A stretch of DNA of 64,000 bases from NCBI GenBank assembly GCA_017590115.1, contig JAGGNK010012448.1, positions 1,262,703-1,326,702 on the forward strand, in the 5' to 3' direction. The notes beneath the pieces were generated by a model that was given only the letters and a program-made list of their open reading frames with translations, did no database searches and was not told where the DNA came from. Below are positions 1 to 11,645 of this stretch, piece after piece. Origin of the DNA: Montifringilla adamsi. Lineage: Eukaryota > Chordata > Aves > Passeriformes > Passeridae. The first letter of the stretch is position 1. Each line of letters opens with the position of its first letter. The translations under genes were made by a program, and so were the position numbers.

Positions 1-1516
1 TTGTGTGATTCTGTGAGTTTTCATTTACTATGTGCAGTCAAGTTCTGAAGACTGATAAAATCTTATTTTTCCACAGTGTATCTCCTGCCTCTTTTTTTTT
101 TTTTGTATATCCCTGACTTTTACATAATAGCTAGATAGACATACACTACCCTGAAAATCTCAAACCTTCAGAAAACATTATCTATACAAATTTACATTTT
201 GTGTGACAAAATGGTAGATAATTTGTCATAATCTTCCAAAATATTCATGGTAAGCTTGGCCTAAAATCCTCTGTGTTCTCTGATCTCTTTCTGCAGCCTG
301 TTCCCATATCAACAAAAGTGACTTTTAATTAAAGCAGTCTCCACTTTACAGTTCTGGAATGCTGTAATTTTTTGTTGATGTTTTCTCTGAAAATGTTACA
401 GTGCTAGAAAACAACATGTGATACAGAATAGAGACGAAATTAAAATATATATTGAAGATAGCAGTTGGAATTAATGTAATACCTAAGAAACATCTGACAA
501 AACTGGAATTCTGAGAAGCTGTAAGGTTTATTATCAGACTGGAAATGAGAATTCTGCTTAGATGTACCAGTAATGTGAGCTGCCTGAAGGACAGCCTGGC
601 TAGAGGGGAAAAAGAAGCTGAACAGAAGAAAATGTCTGCTGGAAAATACTGTCAGAAAATGCCGGCTTGGAAGGTATGAACCTGGGAACGAAGCTTGTGA
701 ACTGGTACCATCCTTGAAACAGGCAGCTGGTCTCTCGGAAATACTGTTGGTATACCTGGAGAGAGGAGACATCCTGAGATACTATCAATAAGTGCAAACA
801 CAAGGAACTGAAATGACACCTTATCATTCAAGAAAGTGGAAAACAGTCTAAGAAAATTCTCTGAAATAACAGAAAACCCCATCATCAGTTGAAAAACAGA
901 AATTGAAGCATCTATTGGCTGCACAAAATGATGATATTTCATGCCGTTTCATGTTTCTAATATAAAACAAGTCTAATTTCTACACAAAGCTCAGTCTTTC
1001 TTCCTGGGAGTATACCTTGCTTGCCACACCTACTTTTTCTTTTCTAAACAGATTGAATTCTCCACATTAACTTTCTATGAGACCTTGGGTTCTTACTCCA
1101 GATTCTGTACCACAGATCACCTTTGAAGTGAGACAGCCTGTAATTTCATTAGTCCCCCTTTGTGGACCCATTTTTGGGGCAGGTTTGGTTTGTGTTCTCA
1201 TTTCTGAGATGGTTGGGTTCACCTCTGGGATTAGTTTGCCCCTCAGTTTGGGGTGGTCTGTTACCTTCTGAAATCTGTCAGATTCCCTTGATGTTGATAT
1301 TATAGATCTATGTAAATAATCTGTCATATCTGTTGCTACACTGTTGATACATTGCTTCAATAATGAAAAGCTCATAGTAACTTGTAAAAATATATATCTA
1401 ATTGGTAGTTGCTGTTAGTGATTGTTGTTCTGTGATTGATTGCTGCTATCAGACTATTGCTACCATACTATTGACTGATATATTATTGATTGTTGATACT
1501 ACTTTGTAATAGCTGG
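1..1516. other. Unique AT-rich sequence, no gene seen
   Basis: No coding frame or RNA gene is recognisable here. The first 20 bases contain GTGATTCTGTGA, which resembles the tail of a CR1 element whose body would lie before the window, but this is too short to call. From about 1400 to 1500 the sequence becomes a loose TGATTG/TTG-rich tract leading into the microsatellite. An open frame at 1067-1375 on the minus strand shows no family resemblance. Confidence 0.6.
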
Positions 1517-1648
1517 GTGTGTATATGTATATATATATACACATATATATATATATATGTGTGTGTGTGTGTATATACACACATATATATACATATATGT
1601 ATATACATGTATATATATGTGTGTGTATATATATATATATACACACAT
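1517..1648. repeat. Compound TA/TG microsatellite
   Basis: About 130 bases of almost pure alternating purine-pyrimidine: GTGTATAT blocks, then (TA)n, (TG)n, ACACAC, and the pattern again. TG and CA blocks face each other around TA cores, so the tract is self-complementary and could form cruciforms or Z-DNA. Open frames across it on both strands give Tyr/Ile/Val/Cys/His-rich strings that are repeat artefacts. Length is likely to vary between individuals. Confidence 0.95.
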
Positions 1649-3636
1649 TTTGCTCTTTAATCATAAGTATACTTGCTATACCTGTTTTTTTACTACATTT
1701 TTTGTGCCACTTTACTTCCTAGTTTTAAATTTTGTAGTATTTGCAGTAATTTGTAATACAGCAGAGAAATTTAGAGAATGAAGTCTCCATATTCTTGAGC
1801 ATTAGGGTATCCTAGAAACCCGTAATCTCCATACACCCTCTCTTACTCTCAACACACATGCACTTTCATCTCCTCATTAAATAAGTACCAACAAAGTGAT
1901 ACAATAACCATATAGACATGTTCCTTGCACACAAAAGTATCTGGGTGGCATACTAGTTGCCTGTTTAGTGCCCTGTCTCTATTTCACAGTCTTACATAGG
2001 GGATGACTTTGAGTATATAATCTGTCACTTTCAGGTACTCCCAGATAAAATCAGTAACCTCTGCCAGGCTCTCAGTTGCCCAAAAAATGTTAAAGGCAAA
2101 GAGCTGGAAAGGAGGACAGCCACTGAAAAGGACAGAAAGACAAGGAGACAAAAGGAAAGCTAAAAAGCAGTCAGAAAAGACTATCTACCTTGAATTTTCC
2201 ACCTATAAATGCAGCTAATGGTATTTTTATCTTTTACAAAGTACTCAGTTGTATTCAAGTCTGAGTTGAGTGCACTTCAGTTAATGCAAAATATCTCTGT
2301 CTCATCAGGATGTGAACTACTGATTGCAGGTGGTAATGTATGTGTAATTCTGACAACGTGACTGACATTCTGATTTTATTTTTTTCACATCTAGTTGTGA
2401 TTGTCAGTAGTACTACAGCCTGCCTGTAACCTACTGTATACAAGAAAAAAGGATAAGCAGAGCATGACAACTCTACTTCACAAAGATTTGAGGGGTTTGA
2501 AAGACTGTTCAGCTGGGAAAGAAACAGAAAAATCCTGCATATTAAGGACTGTATTGCAAAATAAAGTATTGCATAAAAATTTTATTTTCTTGAAGTCTAA
2601 ACACACTAGGTAGGAGTCATCTTACTGAAATTAAACATCATATACAATATTACAAGTCAGCCTCCCTTTACAGTCAACAGTAGGAAACAGGTATTTCAGG
2701 GGAAAATTAGTCAAATCCATGTCAAAAGCCAGATGAAGGACTGGATTCGTTATACTATGAAGATGATGGTTTTTTGTAACTAGCTTCCAAACATGGAGCA
2801 TTCATACCTCACCTTTTAGCTTTTGATGCCTATATCAATCATCAGTCAGAACTGATGAACTGTACTTTTGAAAGAAATATGCTTACCTCAGTCTAGGAAA
2901 AACACACCTTAAGGGAAATGAGATCTATCCAACTTCCCAAAAATAGCATAAGTGTACTGATTGGGGACGAAATATGACAACTAAGATGCCACATGCTTCT
3001 TTCAAAACACACAGGTGCTCACACTGTTGGGAATTCAAAAAAACAATGCAGTCTGAGCCAAGATAGGAGAAAGTCTGCTTTTTCATAGGAAGTGTAGAAG
3101 GAAAGTAACTACAGGAAAAAAAAAATCATGATTTGCAGTAAAAATTGTATTCAACTACAGGCAGGCAGCATAGCTTTTACAGAGATATTGAGAAGACAGC
3201 CAGCAAGAATGACAAATTTTACATTACCCTGTTCTAATTATTATTTCTTCAAATAGTTTCTTGTAAAATGAGTAAGCCTGTGTATTTGTTTGCCTTTGCC
3301 TTTCTATCTCCCTGAAGAGCTGAATGGTTCATCAAAACTAGCTACTACAGAAAAGTCATGTCCAAGGTGAGAATGGGTCAGATGCTCTGTTTCTGTCAGT
3401 GAGTTATCTGAGTGTCAAAGCCTCTGCATCTGCGATGTGAAACAAGTGGACTAAATCATCCAGCTAGTGTGCTCAAAAATTCAAGACAAAAAGTCAAACA
3501 GATACATAGTCAAAGGCAAGTTTAAAAAAAAATCACATCCAATACAGTGAGACCTGAAAGCAACAGCCTCACAAGTGAGCAGCCAGGGAAACTATATGTA
3601 CACCATACCAGTACTTATAAGAGAAGATGCTTAAAA
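1649..3636. other. Unique sequence, nothing recognised
   Basis: AT-rich single-copy-looking sequence. Short open frames at 2255-2470 and 2401-2613 lie on opposite strands over the same bases and match no family I know. No repeat, RNA gene or promoter signature was seen. Confidence 0.5.
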
Positions 3637-3685
3637 TAAAAAACCAACCAACCAACCCAAAAAACCAACAACAACAAAAAAACCC
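3637..3685. repeat. AACC/AAC-rich low-complexity tract
   Basis: Imperfect repeats of AACC followed by AAC and A-runs, with no G on the plus strand. Similar A/C-only or T/G-only tracts recur near 6556, 17876, 18799, 43340 and 44490. Confidence 0.85.
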
Positions 3686-6600
3686 TGCAATATCCTTAAA
3701 TATTTTTCTCCAAAAATGACAAAGCAGTTTGTAGTGTCCCTCCTCCCTGAAACTTCCTCAAGAGCAGCACAAAAAATATCTTTTTTACAGATCATTTAGA
3801 TTCAATGGTAAATTGTTCTGCCAAAGCTTTCTTGTGCAGTTCTGACTACAAAATATTACTTTTACATGTAAGTCAATTGTGCTGTGAAGCTAAATTTGGT
3901 TTATTGCCCTTAATGGCAATAATCCAAAGAGAGTCCCATTATTGTAAGAATTTTACCCCTAAGGAATGATTAAAAATTTTTGGTTATTTTTGCATTCAAG
4001 TCTTCCACATCAGTTTAGTGATGTTCAAAAGACTGCATCTTTTTGTGGGGGTACTTTCACCTTTATATAATTGAAATTCAATTAGTATTCTCATGTTCTA
4101 TTTTCAATACATCATCATGCACAACTTTGCAGATTTAAAAAACGTTGACACAGAAGTAATCCCCAGAGGGATTCTTTTTCCACACTTGTACTCTATATAT
4201 TATTTTCCTAGTAAGGGGTAAGTACCATGGTATACCTTAAGGTCTAGATTTTGTTTTCATTTACTGTAGAATTAGACACAGGTAAATTCATTAAGTAAAT
4301 GCACCTGCCCCTCTTATAACCACCGTAAAAGATTGCAAGAATCTAGCCACCATAGAAGCAGTAGCACCAACTGCATTTTAGACTGAATATTGGTTTCCAA
4401 TTTTCCCCCAATTTTCTTGAAGACAAGAGTCAAGTAGTTATGCCCTGCTGATGTCATTATCAGAGTGATCAGCAGTCTGCCAAGCCTTTCCCATAAACCA
4501 TAATATTTGAACCAATGAGAAGGTAATTTCAGTCAAAGGAAGGAATCACTGTTCTTTTAAGTTCTGGGAAAACAAGCAGCTTTTTGATTAGGCTTAGTAA
4601 GTGACTTTTTAAACTCAGTATATTGAATTTGGTATAATCTCAAATGAGGAAAAGAGATTAAAATAAATTCAAATGTTATTAGATGCCCAAAAAAATCCAC
4701 ATTACATATTCCATATCTTTAGAAAAGCAGCAGTTGTAACCTGAATCTTCATTTAAAAAGTCAGGTCTTTTGTGTAAGACACAAATCCACTGGAATTCAG
4801 ACTAAAATAATTTTTTTTATTACTCATACATATGTACTCTGCCTGAATTTTTCAAGGAATGGGTTTTTTTCTGCAGACAAAATTTTGGACAAAACAAGTT
4901 CAACTCCTTTAGAAAATAAAGAATGCTGGAGAAAAGCAAAATTAATTCCATTTATTAGGATATAATTTTTTTAAACCTTCTTACCTGGGAACACAAAGAA
5001 ATAAAGTGTGAAACTTCTTGCCTGTCACTGTCCTGGGCAGCAGAGAGCATGTCTATGACTCTCAGTCCTTTGTTCACTGAAAATAATTCATTTTTATAAA
5101 AATGCTACATTCTTTCCAGTGTCAATCAACAGCTTTAGATCCAACAAATATGTGATGGCTAAAGTAAAATAATACTAGAGCCAGTATTTAGACAAGAAAA
5201 ACATATTGCATTTTTTGGTGAATTGATGAACAGCAATTGAAAATATTTCTGGAATTCTTGGAGGAGGTTGTGGATTTCTTTGGATGGTAGATCCTAACTT
5301 TTTGTACTTCATGATCTCACAAAATGCAGATATGACCTGAAAGCACTCTTGTAATTTTTATGTTTGTTTGACTGCATTGCTGACAGCCAGCAAATCTTAT
5401 GGGAATTTAAGCAAAACACTGTATTTTAAAAGAGAGCTTATCACATGGTCAAGCCCTTTGCTTAATTCACTTAACAATTTTATACATTGTGGCTCAGCAC
5501 AGCTTATTTTCTGGTTAGGTAGAAGGCTATTTACATTTAATATACAGGTCTTACACTTCATTAGTGTTGACTTTGTAAGTTAGTCTGAGCATCTCTCAAA
5601 CACTACGTTTTTCCACATCTTCTCTTTTTGTTAGCAGAAAATAGATTATCCTTTCCTTCTTCAAGTGACATAAAAGCAAATCATACCCATGTCTTTTTAA
5701 ATTATGAGAAAAAATTTGAAGTGATAATATAGGGTTTGGTCCCAAGTAATGCAATATCTCAAATGACATTTTGCTAAACTCTGTGAATCAGATAGACAGA
5801 TTGAAATGCAGCTTCTTCTTTCCTTTATAACCTGTTGCTGTAGTTAATATTCTGAGGTTCCTATAATTTGAAGAAATACAAATAATTTCCATGAGACAAC
5901 ATTTTGTCCTGCTGTCTTTGCTTATTTTTGAGATCTTTCAGTCTGAACATGTCCAGCTAAATGCACATTAATCAATGTCAGTTCTCTTATTCATGACACA
6001 GGTAGTCAATCATTTACCAAAAATAGAGATTTAGAAAACTGTACAAATGCAAACACAGATTTTGTTCCTACCACCTTCTTGATTCTCACAAAACCCAATC
6101 TCCATTGCATGATTTATCTCACTTAACATGCTGTTACTAAGATTCACTGTATATATTTAGAATATCTATGCTGGAGATTCAGAAAATAGTAATTTTCTGG
6201 CAAATCATAAACATTTGTTCAGATAGTTAATTTTAGAAGACAAATAATGGCATTCCAAGGAATTAAGGAGAACATGGCTGAGAACTGAGCAGCATTGCCT
6301 TATTCTTTCAAAGAGGATGTTGTCCATTCATCAGCTTGATACATTTCATTAAGACTGTCAGCAACTACAAAGTGATAAGATAATGGAAAGCATTCATTTT
6401 AATTATCTAGAACATTTCCCCTGTGAAAGTCGAAAATAGCTTCAGTTCATTCTAGTAATGAAAGGATAAAGAAAACAATCACTTTATAGCTAGATACAGT
6501 TGAGCAAACAAATGCTGCATAGTTTACAAAGAGACATATTTTTGCATAAATTTACTTGACTTTTTTTGCTTGCTTGGTTGGTTCATTGGTTAGTTTGAGG

Positions 6601-7980
6601 GTTTTTTTTTAAAATATGGACATTAATCTTAAAAGTAAGAGCTCCTTAGTAACCTTATTAATTTTGAGTTTTCTTTCTCTAAAATTGCACTATAGGCTTT
6701 CAAACCTGTTTTTAAACATATATTATCAGTTAATAACTTTGCTTTTTTGTACATTGAAATGTTTAAATTTAAGAAACTGTTCTGATTTTGAGTGTGGAAC
6801 ATAATAGAATCTATGCTGACTGTGCTGTTCTCATGGCTGCTATTGCACATACCTGCTGGGATCCTTTCTCTTACACTGACCAATGAACAATCATCTACAG
6901 TTCACTATGCATTTACTAAAAATGCATATGAGCACAAATAAATCAAAATTCAGGAGACTTATGTCTACCTAATCCTAGTGATCAATGTATCACTATCTGT
7001 TAAAAACAAACAAAGGCAGGAAATCTAGAGATTTGTATCGAAAGATAGATTTTGAAAACAAAAATAAACAGAAAATATGATTATCGGTCATGATACTTAA
7101 GATCATTGATGAAATGCTTTACTAAAGATCATGGGATGTAACCTTAAATAATTGTGGACTTAGACTTAGTAAAGGAGGATTTTAGTAGTAGGTGATTTTT
7201 GCTAAATGCAGATTAGAAAGGTGGCACTCCGTGATATTAATAATCAGTTATTAATATCTGATATAACTTAATAAATATTAAATTATGCTTCTACCACAGT
7301 GTTAGACTAGGAATAACTTAATTAAACCATGGTAACTTAGTCATAAAGCCCAGACTAAAGAGTGACAGTGGGTAAGCTGTTTTATCAAGTGGATGAAGGA
7401 TTCTGTTTGGATTGAGGCTCTGAGTGAAGCTGAGTTTTTGGCAGCAACAAATCTTTTCAAGGATGCTTGCCAAAACACCGTACATCCACTGCCTGCTGGA
7501 AGTACCCACCACTATTCAGCAACCTCAAAACTGGACAGAATAGGTGCAGTCCTAAACAGAAAAGCTAATTAACCCTTCCCAGAGAGATCATATCAAAACA
7601 GCTACAGTGATTTTTATAGCAAACACGATCTCCTCTCTCCAATAAGGTTGACTATAGTTTTGCATAATTTTGAAAACATCAGTGTAGGAATTTTGATTTA
7701 AAAGTGAAGGGAATTATTTTCTCATACAGCGGAAAATATGATTATGCAGGTATTAGGATGATGCATTGGACATGGAAATTGGGAGTGAACACCATTCAAA
7801 TAATCAGGATTTCCACTCTACTTACTCATAATTCTTTCAGCTTCTAGAGCAGAAACTGAATTAAGAACAAAGATTTTCCCACACCCTGGCAACCGTGGGT
7901 GAGCAGTCTCTGAAATGGGTAAGAAATTGGTTATCAGGGCACACTTAGGAAGGGGTGATCAGTGGTTTTCACTCAGGTAG
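3686..7980. other. Long unique AT-rich stretch
   Basis: No gene or classifiable mobile element is visible. It contains a T/G-rich TTGG-type tract near 6556-6613 and a short AT-rich hairpin at 7233-7258 (listed separately). Open frames such as 5368-5583 and 6629-6883 are of chance length and have no recognisable motif. Confidence 0.5.
7233..7258. repeat. Short perfect AT-rich inverted repeat
   Basis: GATATTAATAA (7233-7243) is followed by the 4-base loop TCAG and the exact complement TTATTAATATC (7248-7258). An 11-bp perfect stem in AT-rich DNA is only mildly unusual and could be chance. Confidence 0.8.
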
Positions 7981-8817
7981 GTAGCCTGTCACAAGGGGGG
8001 TTCCTCAGGAATTAATGTTCCACATCTTCACAAATGCTCTGGACAATGCCATCTTACAAAGAGACCTGGACAGGCTGAAAGGGTGGGGCAGGCAGGAGCA
8101 GTGCAAGGTGCAGCAGAGACAAGGGCACAGTCCTGCGCCTGGGGTGACACCACCAAAGGGCCCAGCACAGGCTGTGACCTGAGTGTCTGGGGAGCACACG
8201 GAAGCTCAGGGGACAATCTCTTGGCTGTGACTCACTGGTGTGGCACTGCAGCACGAAGGCAAATCAGAGCCTGGGCTGCAGCTGCGGGGGCACTGCTGGC
8301 AGAGACGCACAGAGCGGATCAGCGCGCTCCGGGCACAGCTTGGCGGACAGCGCCTGCGGGAAGCACCGCGACTCCTTCTGGTCCTCACAGCTCAAGGAAG
8401 ACACAAAAATGAACAAGAGGCTGCAGAACCTGCCCTGTGAGGAAAGACAGAAGGAGCTAGGCCTTTTGTCCCTGAAGACAAGAAGGATCAGAAGGGGTAT
8501 CATCACAGTATTCTAGTACTCAGAAGGTGGTTAAACAGAATCTAGATGTTCTCACATCACAAGGAGTCACATGGTGAAGACGAGGGGCAAAATGTACAAA
8601 ACCACATTTTATTGACATAAGAAAGACATTTTTCACAATGAGAACAGTCCTTCATTGGAGCAACATCCCCAGGAACAAATAGAACCCTCATAACTGTAGA
8701 TCATCAAGATGCTACTCTGGAGGATGCTAGATAATCATCTAGTTTCCCTTTCCCATGAAAATGTGGCCCAGATATTTTCTGAGGTCTCTTACAGCTGTGT
8801 TATTCTGTGATTTTATT
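7981..8817 (+). mobile_element. CR1-type LINE, 3' fragment, diverged
   Basis: The left part (about 7985-8090) resembles the end of the CR1 ORF2 reverse transcriptase region ('ttcctcagg ... aatgttccacatcttcacaaatg ... gacctggacaggctg'). The right part (about 8395-8817) matches the typical CR1 3' region: 'ctgaggaaagacagaaggagctagg', 'ttcacaatgagaacagtc', 'ttcattggagcaacatccccagg', 'gatgctagataatcatctag', then a degraded tail 'tattctgtgattttatt'. The reading frame is broken many times, so it is dead. The middle (about 8260-8380) is unusually CpG-rich and aligns poorly with CR1 by eye. The left boundary is approximate. Orientation is plus because the tail lies to the right. Confidence 0.8.
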
Positions 8818-11383
8818 GGTTTTTTTCATTAATGGCCACATAATTTTTCATTTACCTTTCTCTCAATATTGAAGGGTTGTCCTCAGGGCTCTAATTATTG
8901 TTGTTGGTGTCTACTCTAGCACATATCAGAATTACTCCATAGAAAAAAGATGTATGAGGAATCTGAACTTAAAAAAAGAAAGAATTAATTGTAAGTATCA
9001 GCTGAGAAGTGCTTCCAGCAATGATTATTCTGTCAGCCTTCAGTTAATTGCTCAACATGTTATTAGAAGATTTCTGATCGTATTTAAAAGCAAACATAAA
9101 TTATTTTCTTGAAAAGGAACAAATAACATAGATTTGACTGTGATGTCATTATATCATCTTTTTATACACTGGCAGCTGGAGCTGGGTCTGGTTGCAGTTA
9201 ACTTACAAAAATTCAAAGTTGCTCTGTTGATCTGCAAGACTTCCTTCAGATTATACACAGTAAGATCAGGTTCTAGATCCTTTCTTTTAATAGGCAACAC
9301 CTAATTTAAAGCAGCATGAAATTACAATCAGACCTGGAATACGAAAAAACAGTGGAGTTACACTTTTAAGATATAGAAGACTATAATATATTGAGAATTG
9401 TGTGCCCAGTACACAGGGTGAAATATGAAAAATGAAGGTTTATGTTCACACCTGAAATGCAAATATAAAACAGATGTGTAGCTATCTCCTTTCATTCTAT
9501 CAACCTCACATTGAGCACAAAAATATGTAACACATCATAATCGAACTGATGGAAAGGCTGTATTACACAAGGAGCTGACTGTAAGGAGCTCTCTGTAAGT
9601 ATATCTGTTTTAATTTGAACCTGTGAAGTTGAGTCTTCCCCTTGAGCAGGCCCAAAACACCTATGGCTGAGAAGTCATTAATTGCAAAAATATCCCATTA
9701 ATAACTTGTAAATCCCGAATGCTGTCAAAATATAAGGCTTCAGTGAATTATGTACTTATTTATGCAGGGTATGAGTTGACATTTGCATGTTCATATGTAT
9801 CTAAAATGGCAAATATTTATGTGCATATGTACTTATTTCATTTCGACTTGTTCATACTAGACCTAAGTTGTTATTTTTTATTATACTTCAGCTGAATCCC
9901 CTGTTACCTCAATTTTTTTGTACAACATTATGTTCTTACAGTATGACACACTGGATTACTGAAATGTACAGCACAGATTATAGGAATTATTTATTTATTG
10001 TGTCTAGATTAAAGCAGCCAGGGCTGCTAAATTTCTTTTCTTATTGTTCTACAAAAAAGAATCCCTAGTGTCTTTGTGTCCTGGGATACACGCCTACAAG
10101 GAGCTTAGAAAATACTACCACAGCTCTTCTTCAGAAGGGATGGTCTGTCATTAAATAAGGCATTAAAAACCTTCAGAAAGTATTTTTTCAATCCTCCACG
10201 CTGCTATGTGGTGTTCTCTTCATGTTCTTCAGGATTTTGCAATCCCTTCCTGTTTTAGTCTCCCAGTAAAATGAAAGATTGACATTATTCTGTGAGGTTC
10301 TGGCAATCTATTGATCTGTGATCTCTACAATGAACTCATGAAAGAGCCTTCACTGTCCAGAAGAGTACATGATAAAATCAGGTACAGCAGAGGCCCGAAC
10401 ATATGGTGCCAGAAGCACCACCTAGACAAAGACAGTGACTTATTACAGGCTGAAAATGTTCCTACTTTCACAACTAAGTGACACAAATAACAGAAACAGA
10501 GGTTACAAAATCAGTTGTCACAGGGAAGGATGACAAAAAACGTGATCATGAAACAGAGAATTTTCCTTGAGTAATCTGCAGGAGGAAAGGTCATTGCATA
10601 GCTCTGGGATCCAACCAAAGCATCCTTGTCCTGCACACATCTTTTTTATTTCAGCCAGTTTTGGATATGATTGACAGGACACATCATATTTTGAGCAGGG
10701 AGGAAATCCAGAGCAATTTGTTACTACACATTTGTGCTCCTGCAATCCAGAAGGGCTAGCCCCAGCATTAGATTATCAGATGCATAAGGGTTCACTAATC
10801 CGTTAGCTATTACATCTGCATTCCAGGCTTTTCATAAGAAATTCAACAGCTATGAATCTCTGAAGTGTCTCCTAAAGCAAGGACTGACTTTGGGGATTAT
10901 CACTCCCTTTTCCCTTAGAACAGGATGGGGTTTCCCCTGGGCTTCATGCTGCTGGAAGGGATTCTGGATAACCTCTGACTGTTTAATGCCTGCAAACCTT
11001 GGGAGTAGCGCAAGTGTGGGTGGTGAATGAAGGCAAAAGTTTTCCTACTGAATTCTGAGAATTCTACCCTTCAGGTGCTTCCTCTTTTCCAAGAGTGTCT
11101 GTGATCTGCTGTCAAAATGTTCAGGAAAATTTGAAGAAAAATATTTTTCCCTAGGCTGAGATAAACCCAATGTCTCAGAGATGCATAGACAAGTCCAAAA
11201 GGCTGGAGGAAGAAGAGAAGCTGCATGCAGACCTTTTTAAATAAAAGAGCAATGTCATTTATTAAATAAAGTTATTATTCTAAGAAATTGTTTATATTCT
11301 AAAAATATGCTAAGGGCATGAATAGTGAGGAAGTGAGTTAAAATTAAATTTGGAGATAATAAATAGCATTTAATAGAATTGTT
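8818..11383. other. Unique AT-rich sequence, no gene seen
   Basis: No recognisable repeat or coding sequence. Open frames at 9868-10068 (+) and 10518-10745 (-) have no motif or conserved flavour. Confidence 0.5.
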
Positions 11384-11645
11384 GAATCACAGAATATGCT
11401 GAGTTTGATCATTGAGTCCAGCTCCTGGCCCTGCACAGTGCCATCCCCATCCCCATCACACCATGTGCCAAAGATTGTCCAAACATTTCTTGAACTCTGT
11501 CAGGCTGGTGCCATGACCACTTCCCTGGGGAGCGTGTTCCAGTGTCCAGCCACCCTCCGGCTGAGTAACTTTTGTCCTGCTGTCTAGCTGAAACCTCTCT
11601 TCACTCAGCTTCATGTTGTTTCCTTGAGTCCTGTCTCTGGTCTTA
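11384..11645 (-). mobile_element. CR1-type LINE 3' end, minus orientation
   Basis: Reads from the 3' tail inward on the plus strand: 'gaatcacagaat', then 'gatcattgagtccagctcctggccctgcac', 'catgtgccaaagattgtcc', 'ccatgaccacttccctgggg', 'gcgtgttccagtgtc', and ends in 'ttgtttccttgagtcctgtctctgg'. This is the reverse complement of a CR1 3' untranslated region, without coding capacity. The target-proximal end is 11384. The 5' end is truncated near 11645, as is usual for CR1. Confidence 0.9.

Noticed and set aside
1449..1781. Overlapping open frames on both strands rich in Tyr, Ile, Val, Cys
   Set aside because: They are translations of the TA/TG microsatellite.
8005..8516. Cluster of seven overlapping open frames
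   Set aside because: All fall in the CR1 copy and its GC-rich patch. Low stop-codon density in GC-rich DNA explains them.
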